A DNA stretch of 39,503 nt from a virus, in the IMG/VR virus record IMGVR_UViG_3300048442_000651, positions 1-39,503 of that record. One strand, written 5' to 3'. A program made the translations under genes and the position numbers. Shown here piece after piece: positions 1 to 9,373 of the stretch. Numbering within the stretch: the stretch's first letter is position 1; each line of letters begins with the position of its first letter. Below the pieces are notes generated by a model. The model searched no databases. It saw only the letters and a list, made by a program, of their open reading frames with translations, and was not told the origin of the DNA.

Positions 1-1036
1 TGCCTAAAATCTTCTTCCACCCATCACCACCTGGTCCTTGTGTCCAGTTTTGCCAAGATTCTGTATTCCAAATTAATGCTTGACGAGTACCAGATCTCTT
101 ATACCAACCCTTCAATCTTGCGTTACCACCCCATGTAGGATCCTCACCTCCATCAGCATGATTAGGAGGAAATCCTGATGTTCTCATAACCTCAGTTTTG
201 AGATTCATCGCATCAGTTCTAGCATTACCACCACCAATTAAATATGAATAACCTCCTTGGAATTCATAATCTTGGAATGAACCCATAGATCCTCTACTAA
301 CAGTCATATCCCAGGAACTCTGGTGAGTAATACCTGACTCAGAGGTCATACTGAATCCAGATGTATAGTTAGAAGAACCTCTATAAGTGTTCTCCATTGA
401 GTGGAACCAGTGACGATTATCTGAGAATGACCCTGCCATGTAAGCACCAGATCTATCTAAAGTATTACCAAGGTTTGTAGATGTGTCTGTAGAATGAACA
501 GTACGGTTTACATTATTCCAGGGACTACCACTTTGATAACCTCCACCAACATATCCATGCGTCCAAATTCTTGCCATGCTCCATTCAGTTGCCTGACCAG
601 CAATTTCCCAATAAGCATTAGTTCCGTCTGATTTTAGTACGGCACCCTTAGAATAATCAAAACTATATCTATCTGTAGATTGATTAGGTGTTCCGCCACC
701 AGCACCAGCAATTGGTCCCCATTCTACAGCATTAGTACCTTCATTGAAAGAATACCCTTCAAAAGTTCGGTCTGTTGAGTTATATCTAAATAAACCTTCA
801 ACGGGTGATCCTGGTCTTTGAGCAGTTGTTCCTACAGGTACAATGATGCCATCAGTAGTAGCAATATCTAAAGATGCTCTTGGTGTAGTAGTACCAATCC
901 CCACCTCATTATTTGCACTATCAATGTATAAAGTGCCAGTGTCAAAATTAAAGTTACCACTAGACTCTAATTGAATGTAGGCAGTACCACCACCTCCACC
1001 TAAGGATATTAATCTGTCAACATTTAATTGAGACAT
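1..1036 (-). CDS. Tail-fibre-like structural protein (3' end outside window)
   Basis: The frame is open from an ATG at 1036 to the window edge, so the C-terminus is missing. The protein starts MSQLNVDRLISLGGGG and contains VPVGTTAQRPGSPVEGLFRYNS, the small module shared by the next four genes. The rest is rich in G, W, S and N (for example WTHGYVGGGYQSGSPWNN), as in fibre tips of cyanophages. AAGGA lies about 10 nt upstream of the ATG, and a late promoter element lies inside the end of the upstream gene. Role as a virion fibre or adhesin is inferred from context; no enzyme motif is seen. Confidence 0.8.
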   Translation of the reverse strand, partial: MSQLNVDRLISLGGGGGTAYIQLESSGNFNFDTGTLYIDSANNEVGIGTTTPRASLDIATTDGIIVPVGTTAQRPGSPVEGLFRYNSTDRTFEGYSFNEGTNAVEWGPIAGAGGGTPNQSTDRYSFDYSKGAVLKSDGTNAYWEIAGQATEWSMARIWTHGYVGGGYQSGSPWNNVNRTVHSTDTSTNLGNTLDRSGAYMAGSFSDNRHWFHSMENTYRGSSNYTSGFSMTSESGITHQSSWDMTVSRGSMGSFQDYEFQGGYSYLIGGGNARTDAMNLKTEVMRTSGFPPNHADGGEDPTWGGNARLKGWYKRSGTRQALIWNTESWQNWTQGPGGDGWKKILG

Positions 1037-1058
1037 TACGGTTCTGTTTCCTTCGTAT

Positions 1059-1065
1059 TATTTAT
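1059..1065 (-). promoter_or_regulatory. Late promoter element ATAAATA
   Basis: The minus strand reads CATAAATAATACG, 23 bp before the ATG at 1036. ATAAATA matches the T4-type late promoter recognised by a gp55-like sigma factor. It overlaps the stop of the upstream gene. Confidence 0.55.
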
Positions 1066-2168
1066 GCAGGACGAACGAGCACAACTCCTCGTTTTATATA
1101 TGTGTCTTCATTACTAGAATCTTGGTCTGAATGAATGACACAATGTAAGTTTTGAGGATGGGTTTGACCTAAGTCCATTTCATACCAAGCATCACCAGTA
1201 AAGGCATTAGGTACAGTGCCACCACTACTATCTCCAGCGTATGGAGTAAAGTTTCTAACATATTCTGTACCATAACTACTACCTTCCCTAGAAAAACAGC
1301 AGAACCTAGTACCCATAAATGCACCAGGATTAGTTCCTACCCGTACATGTGAGGGAAATGTTGGAGTTGCAGAAGGGCAACCATTGCTGTCATTATTGGA
1401 GATAGCAGAATAATATGTAAAAACATGTTGGGCATCCCCTTCAGAACTATTATCTCTCATAATTGTTACGCCATCACCAACATTAGAACTAATACCTAAA
1501 AAGTTTCTAGCAGTAACACCATCATTTGAATAATAGTTGTAAAGATTGAATTTCATCTTCACATAACGATATTGTATGCCTCGAACATCCATTGTAGCGT
1601 ACTTAAAGTCACTCCCACCTGTATTTCTATAATATCCATAAGTACCATTATTTGCCCAGTTCCCTGTAGGAGTGGTATCACCTTGATTATTAAGTTGATT
1701 GCCACTTAATGCACTAGCATTTTGCAAAAACTTATCAGCACCACCACCCCAGTTACCAACCAGAATATAGTATGGATGACTATTCAATGGTACAAAATAT
1801 TGCCTAGCAGTACCATCAAAGTTAATCCAATATGATCCATCTGTTACTTGTCCAGCATCATATAATGCTTGCACTGATTCAACTGCAAGTGCTTCAGTAG
1901 ATCCGTTTGGTGCAGCACTAGAACCAATAAAGTTCTGCCAAACGGTTCCATCATAAAACTCAAGACGTTCAAGTGTAGAATTATATCGCAACATACCTCC
2001 TATAGGTGATGTTGGTCTTTCAGCAGATGTTCCTACAGGTACAGAAAAAGATGCACCAGAGTCAAACTCAATAGTTCCTTGAATTTCAAAGTTATCATTG
2101 GGACTTACATTGATAGAAAAATCATTATCTGATAATGCTCTAAGTTCGTCTACTCTAATAGTGCTCAT
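1062..2168 (-). CDS. Tail-fibre-like protein with fibrinogen-like domain
   Basis: I chose the ATG at 2168 (MSTIRVDELRALSD), which has TAAGGAG 5 nt upstream; a longer open frame to 2228 only overlaps the upstream gene. Residues about 40-85 hold the shared module (VPVGTSAERP...GGMLRYNS...EFYDGTVW). After a short linker, residues about 115-150 read DGSYWINFDGTARQYFVPLN...YILVGNWGGG. This resembles the start of a fibrinogen C-terminal domain (G-x-Y-x-I ... GG-W-x-x-V), a fold used for sugar recognition. A host-surface binding fibre is likely. The fibrinogen call is by eye and needs a profile search. Confidence 0.8.
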   Translation of the reverse strand: MSTIRVDELRALSDNDFSINVSPNDNFEIQGTIEFDSGASFSVPVGTSAERPTSPIGGMLRYNSTLERLEFYDGTVWQNFIGSSAAPNGSTEALAVESVQALYDAGQVTDGSYWINFDGTARQYFVPLNSHPYYILVGNWGGGADKFLQNASALSGNQLNNQGDTTPTGNWANNGTYGYYRNTGGSDFKYATMDVRGIQYRYVKMKFNLYNYYSNDGVTARNFLGISSNVGDGVTIMRDNSSEGDAQHVFTYYSAISNNDSNGCPSATPTFPSHVRVGTNPGAFMGTRFCCFSREGSSYGTEYVRNFTPYAGDSSGGTVPNAFTGDAWYEMDLGQTHPQNLHCVIHSDQDSSNEDTYIKRGVVLVRPA

Positions 2169-2176
2169 AGTTCTCC

Positions 2177-3169
2177 TTATTTTACAAAAATCCAACCATT
2201 TTTTGGATAGCGAACAGTGCCATTCCAACGGAATCCGCCAGCAGCAGCATTTCTATCACCACTAGTATTTTGATTATTTGTATAAACTCCAAATCCAATT
2301 GATGAGTCATTAGAATTACACTCGTTTTCATTGTTCATAGTAATACCAAATCTCATACCTGTAGCACTAGAATCAGTTCGATTAAAACCAATTCTATTAC
2401 AATAGGGTTGATTATCCCATTCGTTTCTACTGATACCAGTGTTACCAATCCAACTCAAAAAGTTTTCTCTATCGACTGAAGATATGTTAGTTTGTCCTCC
2501 AATAAAGGCATTTCTAGCAGTAACACCTGTTCTAGGAATTGATTTAGGATATAACCAGTTACGATAGTCACCCATCGCAAAGATAAAACCTTCAGTCAAA
2601 GTATAACCATAATACCCTCTATTTAAGGCATCTCCACCATTGATATTTTGGCATTCTGACTCGTTAGTAGTAGATTGCTGTGACCATCTAGCACCACTAT
2701 ATGACCAAGGATTGCTAGTATCGCCAGGAGACTCAGGTATTTTACCTACCAACATAAATCCTCCTGCGTCCATCAAACAATACGTTTGATATGCACCACT
2801 ACCATGATTTATCCAATAAACACCATCAGGTGCTCCAGGATTTACAGCACGAATAGCAGCAGCAGAAGTTGCAGCAGTTGCAGAACTTTTACCTAAGTTA
2901 GATACTGACCCACCACCACTTGAGGTTGTATATTGAGTCCAACTCGATCCATTATAAATCTCAATCTTCAAATCAGAAGTATTCCATCTCATATATCCAG
3001 CAGATGCACTAGCAGGTCGTTCTGCGGTAGTACCAGCAGGTAACTGAAATGCAGTAGTGCTTGTATTAAATACATGACCTTCAACATCTAAAATGTTGCC
3101 AGCAGGAATTGTTATCTGATTCAGAGTCTCAGGTATCCCACTTAAACCGCTTACGGATAATTTACTCAT
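2177..3169 (-). CDS. Tail-fibre-like protein with fibrinogen-like domain
   Basis: Starts MSKLSVSGLSGIPETLNQITIPAG, 330 aa. The shared module is at about residues 42-80 (FQLPAGTTAERP...GYMRWNTSDLKIEIYNGSSW). The second half begins AIRAVNPGAPDGVYWINHG followed by YCLMDAGGFMLVGKI. This is the pattern D-G-x-Y-W-I ... Y-C-x-M-x-x-G-G-F of fibrinogen-like domains, and closer to that pattern than the neighbouring gene. The gene ends 8 bp before the next start, so the two are probably co-translated. Likely a receptor-binding or adhesin subunit; partner and ligand are unknown. Confidence 0.8.
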   Translation of the reverse strand: MSKLSVSGLSGIPETLNQITIPAGNILDVEGHVFNTSTTAFQLPAGTTAERPASASAGYMRWNTSDLKIEIYNGSSWTQYTTSSGGGSVSNLGKSSATAATSAAAIRAVNPGAPDGVYWINHGSGAYQTYCLMDAGGFMLVGKIPESPGDTSNPWSYSGARWSQQSTTNESECQNINGGDALNRGYYGYTLTEGFIFAMGDYRNWLYPKSIPRTGVTARNAFIGGQTNISSVDRENFLSWIGNTGISRNEWDNQPYCNRIGFNRTDSSATGMRFGITMNNENECNSNDSSIGFGVYTNNQNTSGDRNAAAGGFRWNGTVRYPKNGWIFVK

Positions 3170-3175
3170 TATTTA

Positions 3176-3436
3176 CTATTCCTTCTCAATCCAGTTAACA
3201 CCATCATATAGTTCTGGTTTTTGAGTAGTAGTATTATATCTCAATTGACCTTTAACATATCCTCTAGGTCCACCAGCAGTTGATGCAAATCCATCAGTAG
3301 TATTTGCAGGAAGAGGTACATATGTTTGATTAGTCAGCAATAACTGACTAGCAATATCTAGTTCACTATCATTACTTAATGTAATTCGATAGTTTGGAAA
3401 ATTGCCTTGGAGACTACCAACGTTTAATACTCCCAT
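3176..3436 (-). CDS. Small tail-fibre-module protein
   Basis: 86 aa, MGVLNVGSLQGNFPNYRITLSNDSELDIASQ at the N-terminus. It consists almost only of the N-terminal leader and the shared module, ending GQLRYNTTTQKPELYDGVNWIEKE. No C-terminal effector domain is present, so it looks like a fibre base or connector, or the remains of a longer paralogue. Its start overlaps the upstream stop by one base (TAATG), pointing to translational coupling. Function is inferred from paralogy with its neighbours. Confidence 0.75.
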   Translation of the reverse strand: MGVLNVGSLQGNFPNYRITLSNDSELDIASQLLLTNQTYVPLPANTTDGFASTAGGPRGYVKGQLRYNTTTQKPELYDGVNWIEKE

Positions 3437-3852
3437 TATCTAACACTCCATGCTCCACCACTTTCAATAGTAACCGTAAATCCGTTTGCAATACTAATTG
3501 GACCTGCCGACATTCCATTTGCAAACTCACCACCTGCTGAAGGACCAACAGTTAAGTTTTCTGAAATTGTATTAGCATTAGTTCTAACAATACTATTTTC
3601 ACCTAATGAAGGACCACCACCTGCAACAGGTGCCCATCCTGCGCTGCCAGTGCCAGCATCTGCTTTATAAATCTCTGCTGAATCTAAATCAGTATTGAAT
3701 CGTAAAGTACCAACAGAAACACCAGTCGGTTGCTGTGCAGTTGTTCCCGAAGGCAATCTAAAGACGCTATCAGTGTTAATAAAAGATAGCGTGCTAATAA
3801 TTGCTTGAGTTGTTGTGGAAATCTGATTCCCACTAATTTTTGAAAGTGCCAT
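3436..3852 (-). CDS. Tail-fibre-module protein
   Basis: 138 aa. Starts MALSKISGNQISTTTQAI, then the module FRLPSGTTAQQPTGVSVGTLRFNTDLDSAEIY, then a short C-terminal part with NTISENLTVGPSAGGEFANGMSAGPISI and an ending GGAWSVR. Such Gly/Ser-rich beta segments are common at the ends of phage fibre subunits. AAGGAG lies 14 nt before the ATG, longer than normal spacing, and no better ATG is in frame. A late promoter element lies at the end of the upstream gene. First of the five module-bearing genes in transcription order. Confidence 0.75.
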   Translation of the reverse strand: MALSKISGNQISTTTQAIISTLSFINTDSVFRLPSGTTAQQPTGVSVGTLRFNTDLDSAEIYKADAGTGSAGWAPVAGGGPSLGENSIVRTNANTISENLTVGPSAGGEFANGMSAGPISIANGFTVTIESGGAWSVR

Positions 3853-3875
3853 GGCAGTGCTAGTTTCTCCTTAGT

Positions 3876-3882
3876 TATTTAG
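3876..3882 (-). promoter_or_regulatory. Late promoter-like element CTAAATA
   Basis: The minus strand reads CTATCTAAATAACTAAGGAG, overlapping the stop codon of the 1321-aa gene and 24 bp before the next ATG. CTAAATA is a common variant of the T4-type late element. Confidence 0.4.
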
Positions 3883-6800
3883 ATAGGCAGTTCTAAAATG
3901 TGAATAGTATCAGTAGATAATGGAGCATCACCAGCACTGAACACAACATTAGCACCGTTAGAATCAACAGTGTAGTTTGTACCTGCAATCTGTACAACAC
4001 CATTTAGTGATACTAAGAGAGAATCATCAGAGTGCTGAATACCACCGCCATAGGTAGTAACTGCAAATGTAAGAGTTGTGCCGTCTCCAGTATATGTTTT
4101 AGTAATATACTTATCAGCACCAACACCACCTCTACCAGTAACAACTAAGTCTCCATCAACTTTAGCATTACCTAAGACACCAACTCTAAATCCAGCAACA
4201 GCAGCAGTACCAATACCCATGTGCTGCTCATTATTAAATGTGGCAATATCAATATCTCCAGTATCTGTAAGACCGAACTCTTTCCAGACACCACCATAGT
4301 AGATCCAACCTAAAGATTTACCAGGAGTCCAGTTGATATTGTAAACAAGATCGCCATCAGCAGGTGTAGTATATCCTGTGATATTAGCAAAACTGGGTTG
4401 ACCGTTAGCATCTTCAGGTGCAAGTAAAGTTTGCTTGATTACAGTACCATCTTGGTTGTAATAAGAAATCTTCTTCGCTTGAATATTATTTGTGAATGTA
4501 GTCAGTCCTTGGAATGTGACAGGACCAGCAAAGATTGATTCTAACTGGTTAGATGCACCACCAATAACAGTCAGTTTATCAGTAAGAACCAACTCAGAGA
4601 ATGTTTCAATCGTTGTATTCTCTTCACCGATAACATTCAGTTGTGCAATATCTTCATTAGTAATCTGTCCAGTAACAGGGTTAATAATCTGGTTACCAAT
4701 GAACAAGTCACCATTGGAGTTTAGACCTGAGTAGAATGCAACACCTGCTTCCTCTTTAATAGACTGAGAGAACTTAATCTGGTCAGTAGATAGCGTCTCT
4801 ACTTGAGTCTGAGGGAATGCAGTTGAGTAGTTACCAGGACCGAAACCAAGATATTCAAAGGTATGGTTACCAGATCTCATAATTGAGTGGCGTCTAAACT
4901 CAACGGGGATAGGAGCAACAGTACCATCATTATTCTGTCGGATATTAATCTTTCTGACTTCTTCATCACCAGCACGAGCAGTAAGATCTATATTACTAAG
5001 GCGCTTGTTGACACTATCATAGTTAGGTGTTGTTCCTGGTTGTGTCCAACCTGTATCAGTCAGTAAGAATTCAACTCCTTCCTTGGTAATTGATCTCTTA
5101 GGATCTTTATTAGGTGTAGGTGATGCACCATCAGTTGAATTTACTAGACCTATAGTTTCATTGTCAGCGACGGATATCGCAGCATCAGGGTCAGCAAGAG
5201 GGTTGTCTCTGTCAAACGTAGGATAGACTTCGTTGACGTTTTGAGAGAACTTTCTGTCGTTAAAGTTAGAAGTTGAAGGTGAAATAGATGCACAAAGCAG
5301 GGTAAGGTAGAAGATTCCATCAGAAACGCCTCGTTCAAATGCTTGGACAATCTCAATATCATAGATGTAGAATGCTCTCTGGAGATTGTAGTTAGTTGTA
5401 TCGCTATTCAGCGGTTGCATAACATAACCGCTAAGGGGATCACGAGGAAGAGGATTAGTCTTATCCTTATCAATTACAAGACGAACACGATAGGTTCTAT
5501 CTTGTAAATCACGAGGGTCAGGAATTCTCTTTAAGAATGCACTAGGAGTAAAGTTAACATTATTATACTGTGTATTTGTAGATAACGTTGTATAAATTTC
5601 GTTATCGGTTGCATCAACATTCAAATACCATCCACCAACAGATCCAGCAACACCATTAATTGTGTATGTGGCACTATCATATTGGATAGGTGAACCTGCT
5701 ACACCAGCAGCAATACTAGAGACAGCAGGACCATATGGAGAAATTTTTGCTGACTGAACACTCGCAGACGCTGCACCATTAGCAACCAAAAGAATATTCA
5801 ACTTGTCAGGAACTGCATTAACACCAGTACCATCTTGGCGAGCACCTACAGCATAACCCTGTACTTTTGTTGTTGGTGGTGATGCTTCTGTCGTGTAACC
5901 ATAAAGATATAATCTACTACCAGGAGTTCCACCAGAACCTGCAAGAGCAGCATTAACTACCTTTGTACGCTGAATATCAACGTTTACCCAGTTAACTGAA
6001 GTTTCTTCACCAAAGATGATATTGTTATTGACTGTACCTGTATTAGTTGCAGATAAAGTTATAACTCTGGTATTTACATTGAAAGAGACAACCGTTGCAC
6101 CAGGTGCAATATTAGATCCATTGACGGTCATACCTTGAATGACACCGTTAATAGAACCATCATTTGTAAGTGTGATGGAAGATGCACCAGATGTACCCGT
6201 AGCAGTTGTTGAAATAACATTCAATGCCTTGGGAGGAATAACATGCGTAACTGCTCCTGCTTTATCTTTAGAGAATGCTTTTGCTTTGAATCCAGCAGAC
6301 CTTAGAGCAGTGTTTCCGAAGTTACTGTTAGAGTTAGTAATCGACATGTCAGCACCACTAAGTGCTGTAAAGTGTGTGCCATATCCAACAGCAAACACCG
6401 AAACTGCCTGGATGAATGAGTCATTACTACACTTAATGTGCTCATGTGCCCAACCCTTACGATACTCAGCAAAACCATCTAAGTGAGCACCATCACCAGC
6501 AACTGCTGCATCATAGTTACCAGTAGAAGCATTATATCTTACAAATGCTCTATCATCTTTTTGAAGACTCAAACCAGTGAACTGAGCAACAACCATTGAT
6601 TTGAAACCAGTTGCCTTACTACCATCAGCGTGCATACCATTCATGCCCCAGACACTTCTCAGTGACAAGTTAAACGCATATGGTGATGCAGAGTCAACAG
6701 TATCAATCTCCGTCTTAACAGTGATGTTAGAACCTACAGCGTTTCCTGTTGGTACTGATGATAACTGATATGTGAATGTGCTACCTGTTGGTGTTGACGT

Positions 6801-7844
6801 AACAATAAAAGAACCATTGAATGTTGAAGCATCAACCTCAGATGAAGGTCCAGTCGATCCAGTAACACCACTAACATTAATGTTAACACCAACAGAGAAT
6901 CCATGGTCTCTAGGGTTATCAAACTCATCAACAGTTACTGCTGTTGCTGTTTGACCATTTCTTGTAATCTGCAGAACTCTATATTCATCAGAAATAGGAC
7001 CAACGATTCTATTTTCTTCTACCCTTGCCTGAATCTGGTCATTAGCAGGATCTCCAGATGTATCAGGAATAGTAGCAAATGCTTTCGATACTTTCTGATA
7101 GTAGATATCTAAGTCAGTTCTCTCAAGAATATTAGGTACGGCAGTATAATCTGCGTTAGGAACTGTACCATTAGTAATCAATGTAGATAGGTTGTTCAGA
7201 CCATCTGCAAACTCAAAGCAAGTGATTCTATGATGAGAGAACTTTGGAGAAAGTGTTTCTGTACTATCTGGTTTGAAGTATACGCCTTCTTCAGCACCAT
7301 CAAAGAACGAGAACTGCCAGAAATATGTACCACCAGTTACCTTAAAAATTGCTGTTCTAGAAGGTACTTGATCTTCTGTGTTAATACCCTTTGCAGCATA
7401 CACTGTAGGATATGGAATATACTTGGGAATAATTTTTGTACGACGAAGGTCAGTACCTACGAGAGAACAACCTCTGGGAACGATAACTCCACCTTCAACA
7501 GAGTTGTACTTATATAGTACATTGTTTGGTGATGTTAAATCAAGGTTGGAGTTCTCATCAATAGGAGGAACATTCGTATATAATACTTCACCTGGACGAT
7601 TGTCAATGATATATTCTGCTGGATACAGCATGATCGAGAAGGCGTCAAATTCATCGTTTGACAGACCAACTCGATACGAAAATCTAGCAACCTCTAGAAA
7701 TGCTCTCTGAATAGACTTGAACGGTCTCAATGCAGAGTTTCCCCTGTTATCGATAGCATCAGAAGCATCAAAATCATCGGGATTGACGTAAATGATACGT
7801 CCCGTCCTCGAAGTAATAATATTCTTAAGTCTAGTTAGAGACAT
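3879..7844 (-). CDS. Large virion structural protein, beta-helix fibre type
   Basis: 1321 aa, starting MSLTRLKNIITSRTGRIIYVNPDDFDASD. The early segment NRGNSALRPFKSIQRAFLEVARFS is typical of the first turn of pectate-lyase-like beta-helix proteins in phage fibres. The middle (about residues 400-550) has repeats of short aromatic and Gly turns (GMNGMHADGSKATGFKSM, GYGTHFTALSGADMSI). The C-terminus reads MGIGTAAVAGFRVGVLGNAKVDGDLVVTG and then KYITKTYTGDGTT...SDDSLLVSLNGVVQ, a known kind of fibre stalk and tip segment. It is probably a long tail fibre or baseplate-attached fibre. The exact T4 counterpart cannot be assigned from sequence alone. Confidence 0.8.
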   Translation of the reverse strand: MSLTRLKNIITSRTGRIIYVNPDDFDASDAIDNRGNSALRPFKSIQRAFLEVARFSYRVGLSNDEFDAFSIMLYPAEYIIDNRPGEVLYTNVPPIDENSNLDLTSPNNVLYKYNSVEGGVIVPRGCSLVGTDLRRTKIIPKYIPYPTVYAAKGINTEDQVPSRTAIFKVTGGTYFWQFSFFDGAEEGVYFKPDSTETLSPKFSHHRITCFEFADGLNNLSTLITNGTVPNADYTAVPNILERTDLDIYYQKVSKAFATIPDTSGDPANDQIQARVEENRIVGPISDEYRVLQITRNGQTATAVTVDEFDNPRDHGFSVGVNINVSGVTGSTGPSSEVDASTFNGSFIVTSTPTGSTFTYQLSSVPTGNAVGSNITVKTEIDTVDSASPYAFNLSLRSVWGMNGMHADGSKATGFKSMVVAQFTGLSLQKDDRAFVRYNASTGNYDAAVAGDGAHLDGFAEYRKGWAHEHIKCSNDSFIQAVSVFAVGYGTHFTALSGADMSITNSNSNFGNTALRSAGFKAKAFSKDKAGAVTHVIPPKALNVISTTATGTSGASSITLTNDGSINGVIQGMTVNGSNIAPGATVVSFNVNTRVITLSATNTGTVNNNIIFGEETSVNWVNVDIQRTKVVNAALAGSGGTPGSRLYLYGYTTEASPPTTKVQGYAVGARQDGTGVNAVPDKLNILLVANGAASASVQSAKISPYGPAVSSIAAGVAGSPIQYDSATYTINGVAGSVGGWYLNVDATDNEIYTTLSTNTQYNNVNFTPSAFLKRIPDPRDLQDRTYRVRLVIDKDKTNPLPRDPLSGYVMQPLNSDTTNYNLQRAFYIYDIEIVQAFERGVSDGIFYLTLLCASISPSTSNFNDRKFSQNVNEVYPTFDRDNPLADPDAAISVADNETIGLVNSTDGASPTPNKDPKRSITKEGVEFLLTDTGWTQPGTTPNYDSVNKRLSNIDLTARAGDEEVRKINIRQNNDGTVAPIPVEFRRHSIMRSGNHTFEYLGFGPGNYSTAFPQTQVETLSTDQIKFSQSIKEEAGVAFYSGLNSNGDLFIGNQIINPVTGQITNEDIAQLNVIGEENTTIETFSELVLTDKLTVIGGASNQLESIFAGPVTFQGLTTFTNNIQAKKISYYNQDGTVIKQTLLAPEDANGQPSFANITGYTTPADGDLVYNINWTPGKSLGWIYYGGVWKEFGLTDTGDIDIATFNNEQHMGIGTAAVAGFRVGVLGNAKVDGDLVVTGRGGVGADKYITKTYTGDGTTLTFAVTTYGGGIQHSDDSLLVSLNGVVQIAGTNYTVDSNGANVVFSAGDAPLSTDTIHILELPI

Positions 7845-7864
7845 TTCTTACTCTTCTTTATTAG

Positions 7865-7871
7865 TATTTAT
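7865..7871 (-). promoter_or_regulatory. Late promoter element ATAAATA
   Basis: The minus strand reads CTAATAAATACTAATAAAG, 21 bp before the ATG at 7844. It lies in the short gap after the 494-aa structural gene. Confidence 0.55.
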
Positions 7872-7883
7872 TAGAGGTTATTA

Positions 7884-9368
7884 TTAGCTACCACCACCAC
7901 TGGCAGCATCGGCAGCAATACTGCCAAAGTTCCTTACAGTGAATGCGCTAGAAGCATCTTCAAATCCAACGAGATTGAAAGAGCAGTGCCCACCATTACT
8001 TTCAACGATAACCCTTTCACCTGGACCAAGAACTAATGACTTAGTTTCTTCGCTTACATCCGAAGCAATCGCGTTATCTTTTTTAAGGAACATTTCAACA
8101 CTTGCTGCTGTTGTTGCTAATGCAATTGAACTAATAGCAACAGAACTACGAGAAGCAGTTGCCAACAGAGGTGAATCTTGGAAGACATCAGAAGTTGTAA
8201 AGTCTGCGGAGTTAAGACCCTTAACAACTTTACAAGCAGTTCCTGTGAAATCTCTCACATAACCATAAGCACCAGCAGTTTTTGTTTGAACAGTATACGA
8301 AACACCGTTTGCCAAGAAAGTATCTGTAGCATCTACCCATGTTCCATCAATGTCATAAACATAGATAGCACTATATGCAAAGTCAGTGCTGACTACCAAC
8401 AGTCTGTCACTACCACCATAAGCAGACTTTGCTGCTGTTCCTGTATCACCATCATAAAAATATAGATTACCTGTTAAAGTTGCTTGTGAGAAATCATACT
8501 GAACATATGCACCACCAGAACCAGCAGTACCATTTGTAGTTTTTCCAGTCGTAAACTCTGTACCATCATCAGAAGTTCCAGCAGTATTATCAGGACCCCA
8601 CTCACCATTAACAGTGATAGAAAGTTTGAAATCTGTACCACTCATGCTACTGTCAGAGGTATCAAAACGATACACTCTATCAGAAAATACAGTAAGGTCA
8701 GTACCTAAGAACATATTATAGGTAACACCAGCATCAGTAGAGAAAATATATTCATCAACGGCAGTTCCAACACCACCCGTTTCAACTGCTCCAGTAGCAC
8801 CACCAGATGCAGTTAAAGCATCAGCATCAGTAAACTCACTACCACTACCATTAATTGTAGAAGGTCCAATGTAAACAATCGTAGATCCAGAACCTTGCTG
8901 CACAGCGTAGACAGTTCCTACGGTATCATTTGGACTAGTACCTTTACTAATAGTTTCACCAACAGAAAATGTTCCTACAACACTAGTAACTGCGACTGAA
9001 CGAATAGCAATTTCTTTTACATTGATTGTAGTAAAAGGTTCGAGATAATAAGATTCAAAGATTGCAGTCTTCTCACCGTCCTCAGATGTAAGAGTATTGC
9101 CTGATTGTAGAGCAGAAGTTACTGGAATATTTGTTGATAAATTAAAACGATATCCAGTAATAACATCACCCTGATGCAATTTATAGGTACTTGCGTCAAG
9201 AGTGAGATTTTGATCGTGGTCTTTAATAGCAATGTCGTATGAATCAGCAGAACCTTGAGCAGCAACACTCAGTACCGTACTTGCCGAGGAAGCAATCGGT
9301 GCAGAATATAATACAGTATTAGTTCCCGCTGCTGGTTTTACTTGTCCAAGAAGTCCTTGTTTAGCCAT
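7884..9368 (-). CDS. Virion structural protein
   Basis: 494 aa, MAKQGLLGQVKPAAGTNTVLYSAP at the start. The sequence is rich in Ser, Thr, Gly and Asp, with many short beta-like stretches, no signal peptide and no catalytic motif. The end is SAFTVRNFGSIAADAASGGGS. Near the C-terminus, LVLGPGERVIVESNGGHCSFNLVGFEDAS resembles decoration or baseplate proteins that coat an extended surface. It sits five bases after the next structural gene and shares its transcript. I do not recognise a T4 homologue; structural role is inferred from position in the late fibre cluster. Confidence 0.75.
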   Translation of the reverse strand: MAKQGLLGQVKPAAGTNTVLYSAPIASSASTVLSVAAQGSADSYDIAIKDHDQNLTLDASTYKLHQGDVITGYRFNLSTNIPVTSALQSGNTLTSEDGEKTAIFESYYLEPFTTINVKEIAIRSVAVTSVVGTFSVGETISKGTSPNDTVGTVYAVQQGSGSTIVYIGPSTINGSGSEFTDADALTASGGATGAVETGGVGTAVDEYIFSTDAGVTYNMFLGTDLTVFSDRVYRFDTSDSSMSGTDFKLSITVNGEWGPDNTAGTSDDGTEFTTGKTTNGTAGSGGAYVQYDFSQATLTGNLYFYDGDTGTAAKSAYGGSDRLLVVSTDFAYSAIYVYDIDGTWVDATDTFLANGVSYTVQTKTAGAYGYVRDFTGTACKVVKGLNSADFTTSDVFQDSPLLATASRSSVAISSIALATTAASVEMFLKKDNAIASDVSEETKSLVLGPGERVIVESNGGHCSFNLVGFEDASSAFTVRNFGSIAADAASGGGS

Positions 9369-9373
9369 TGTTA

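Noticed and set aside
4078-7710. Several plus-strand frames inside the 1321-aa gene
   Set aside because: All lie opposite one long gene with clear fibre features, and none has a ribosome binding site.
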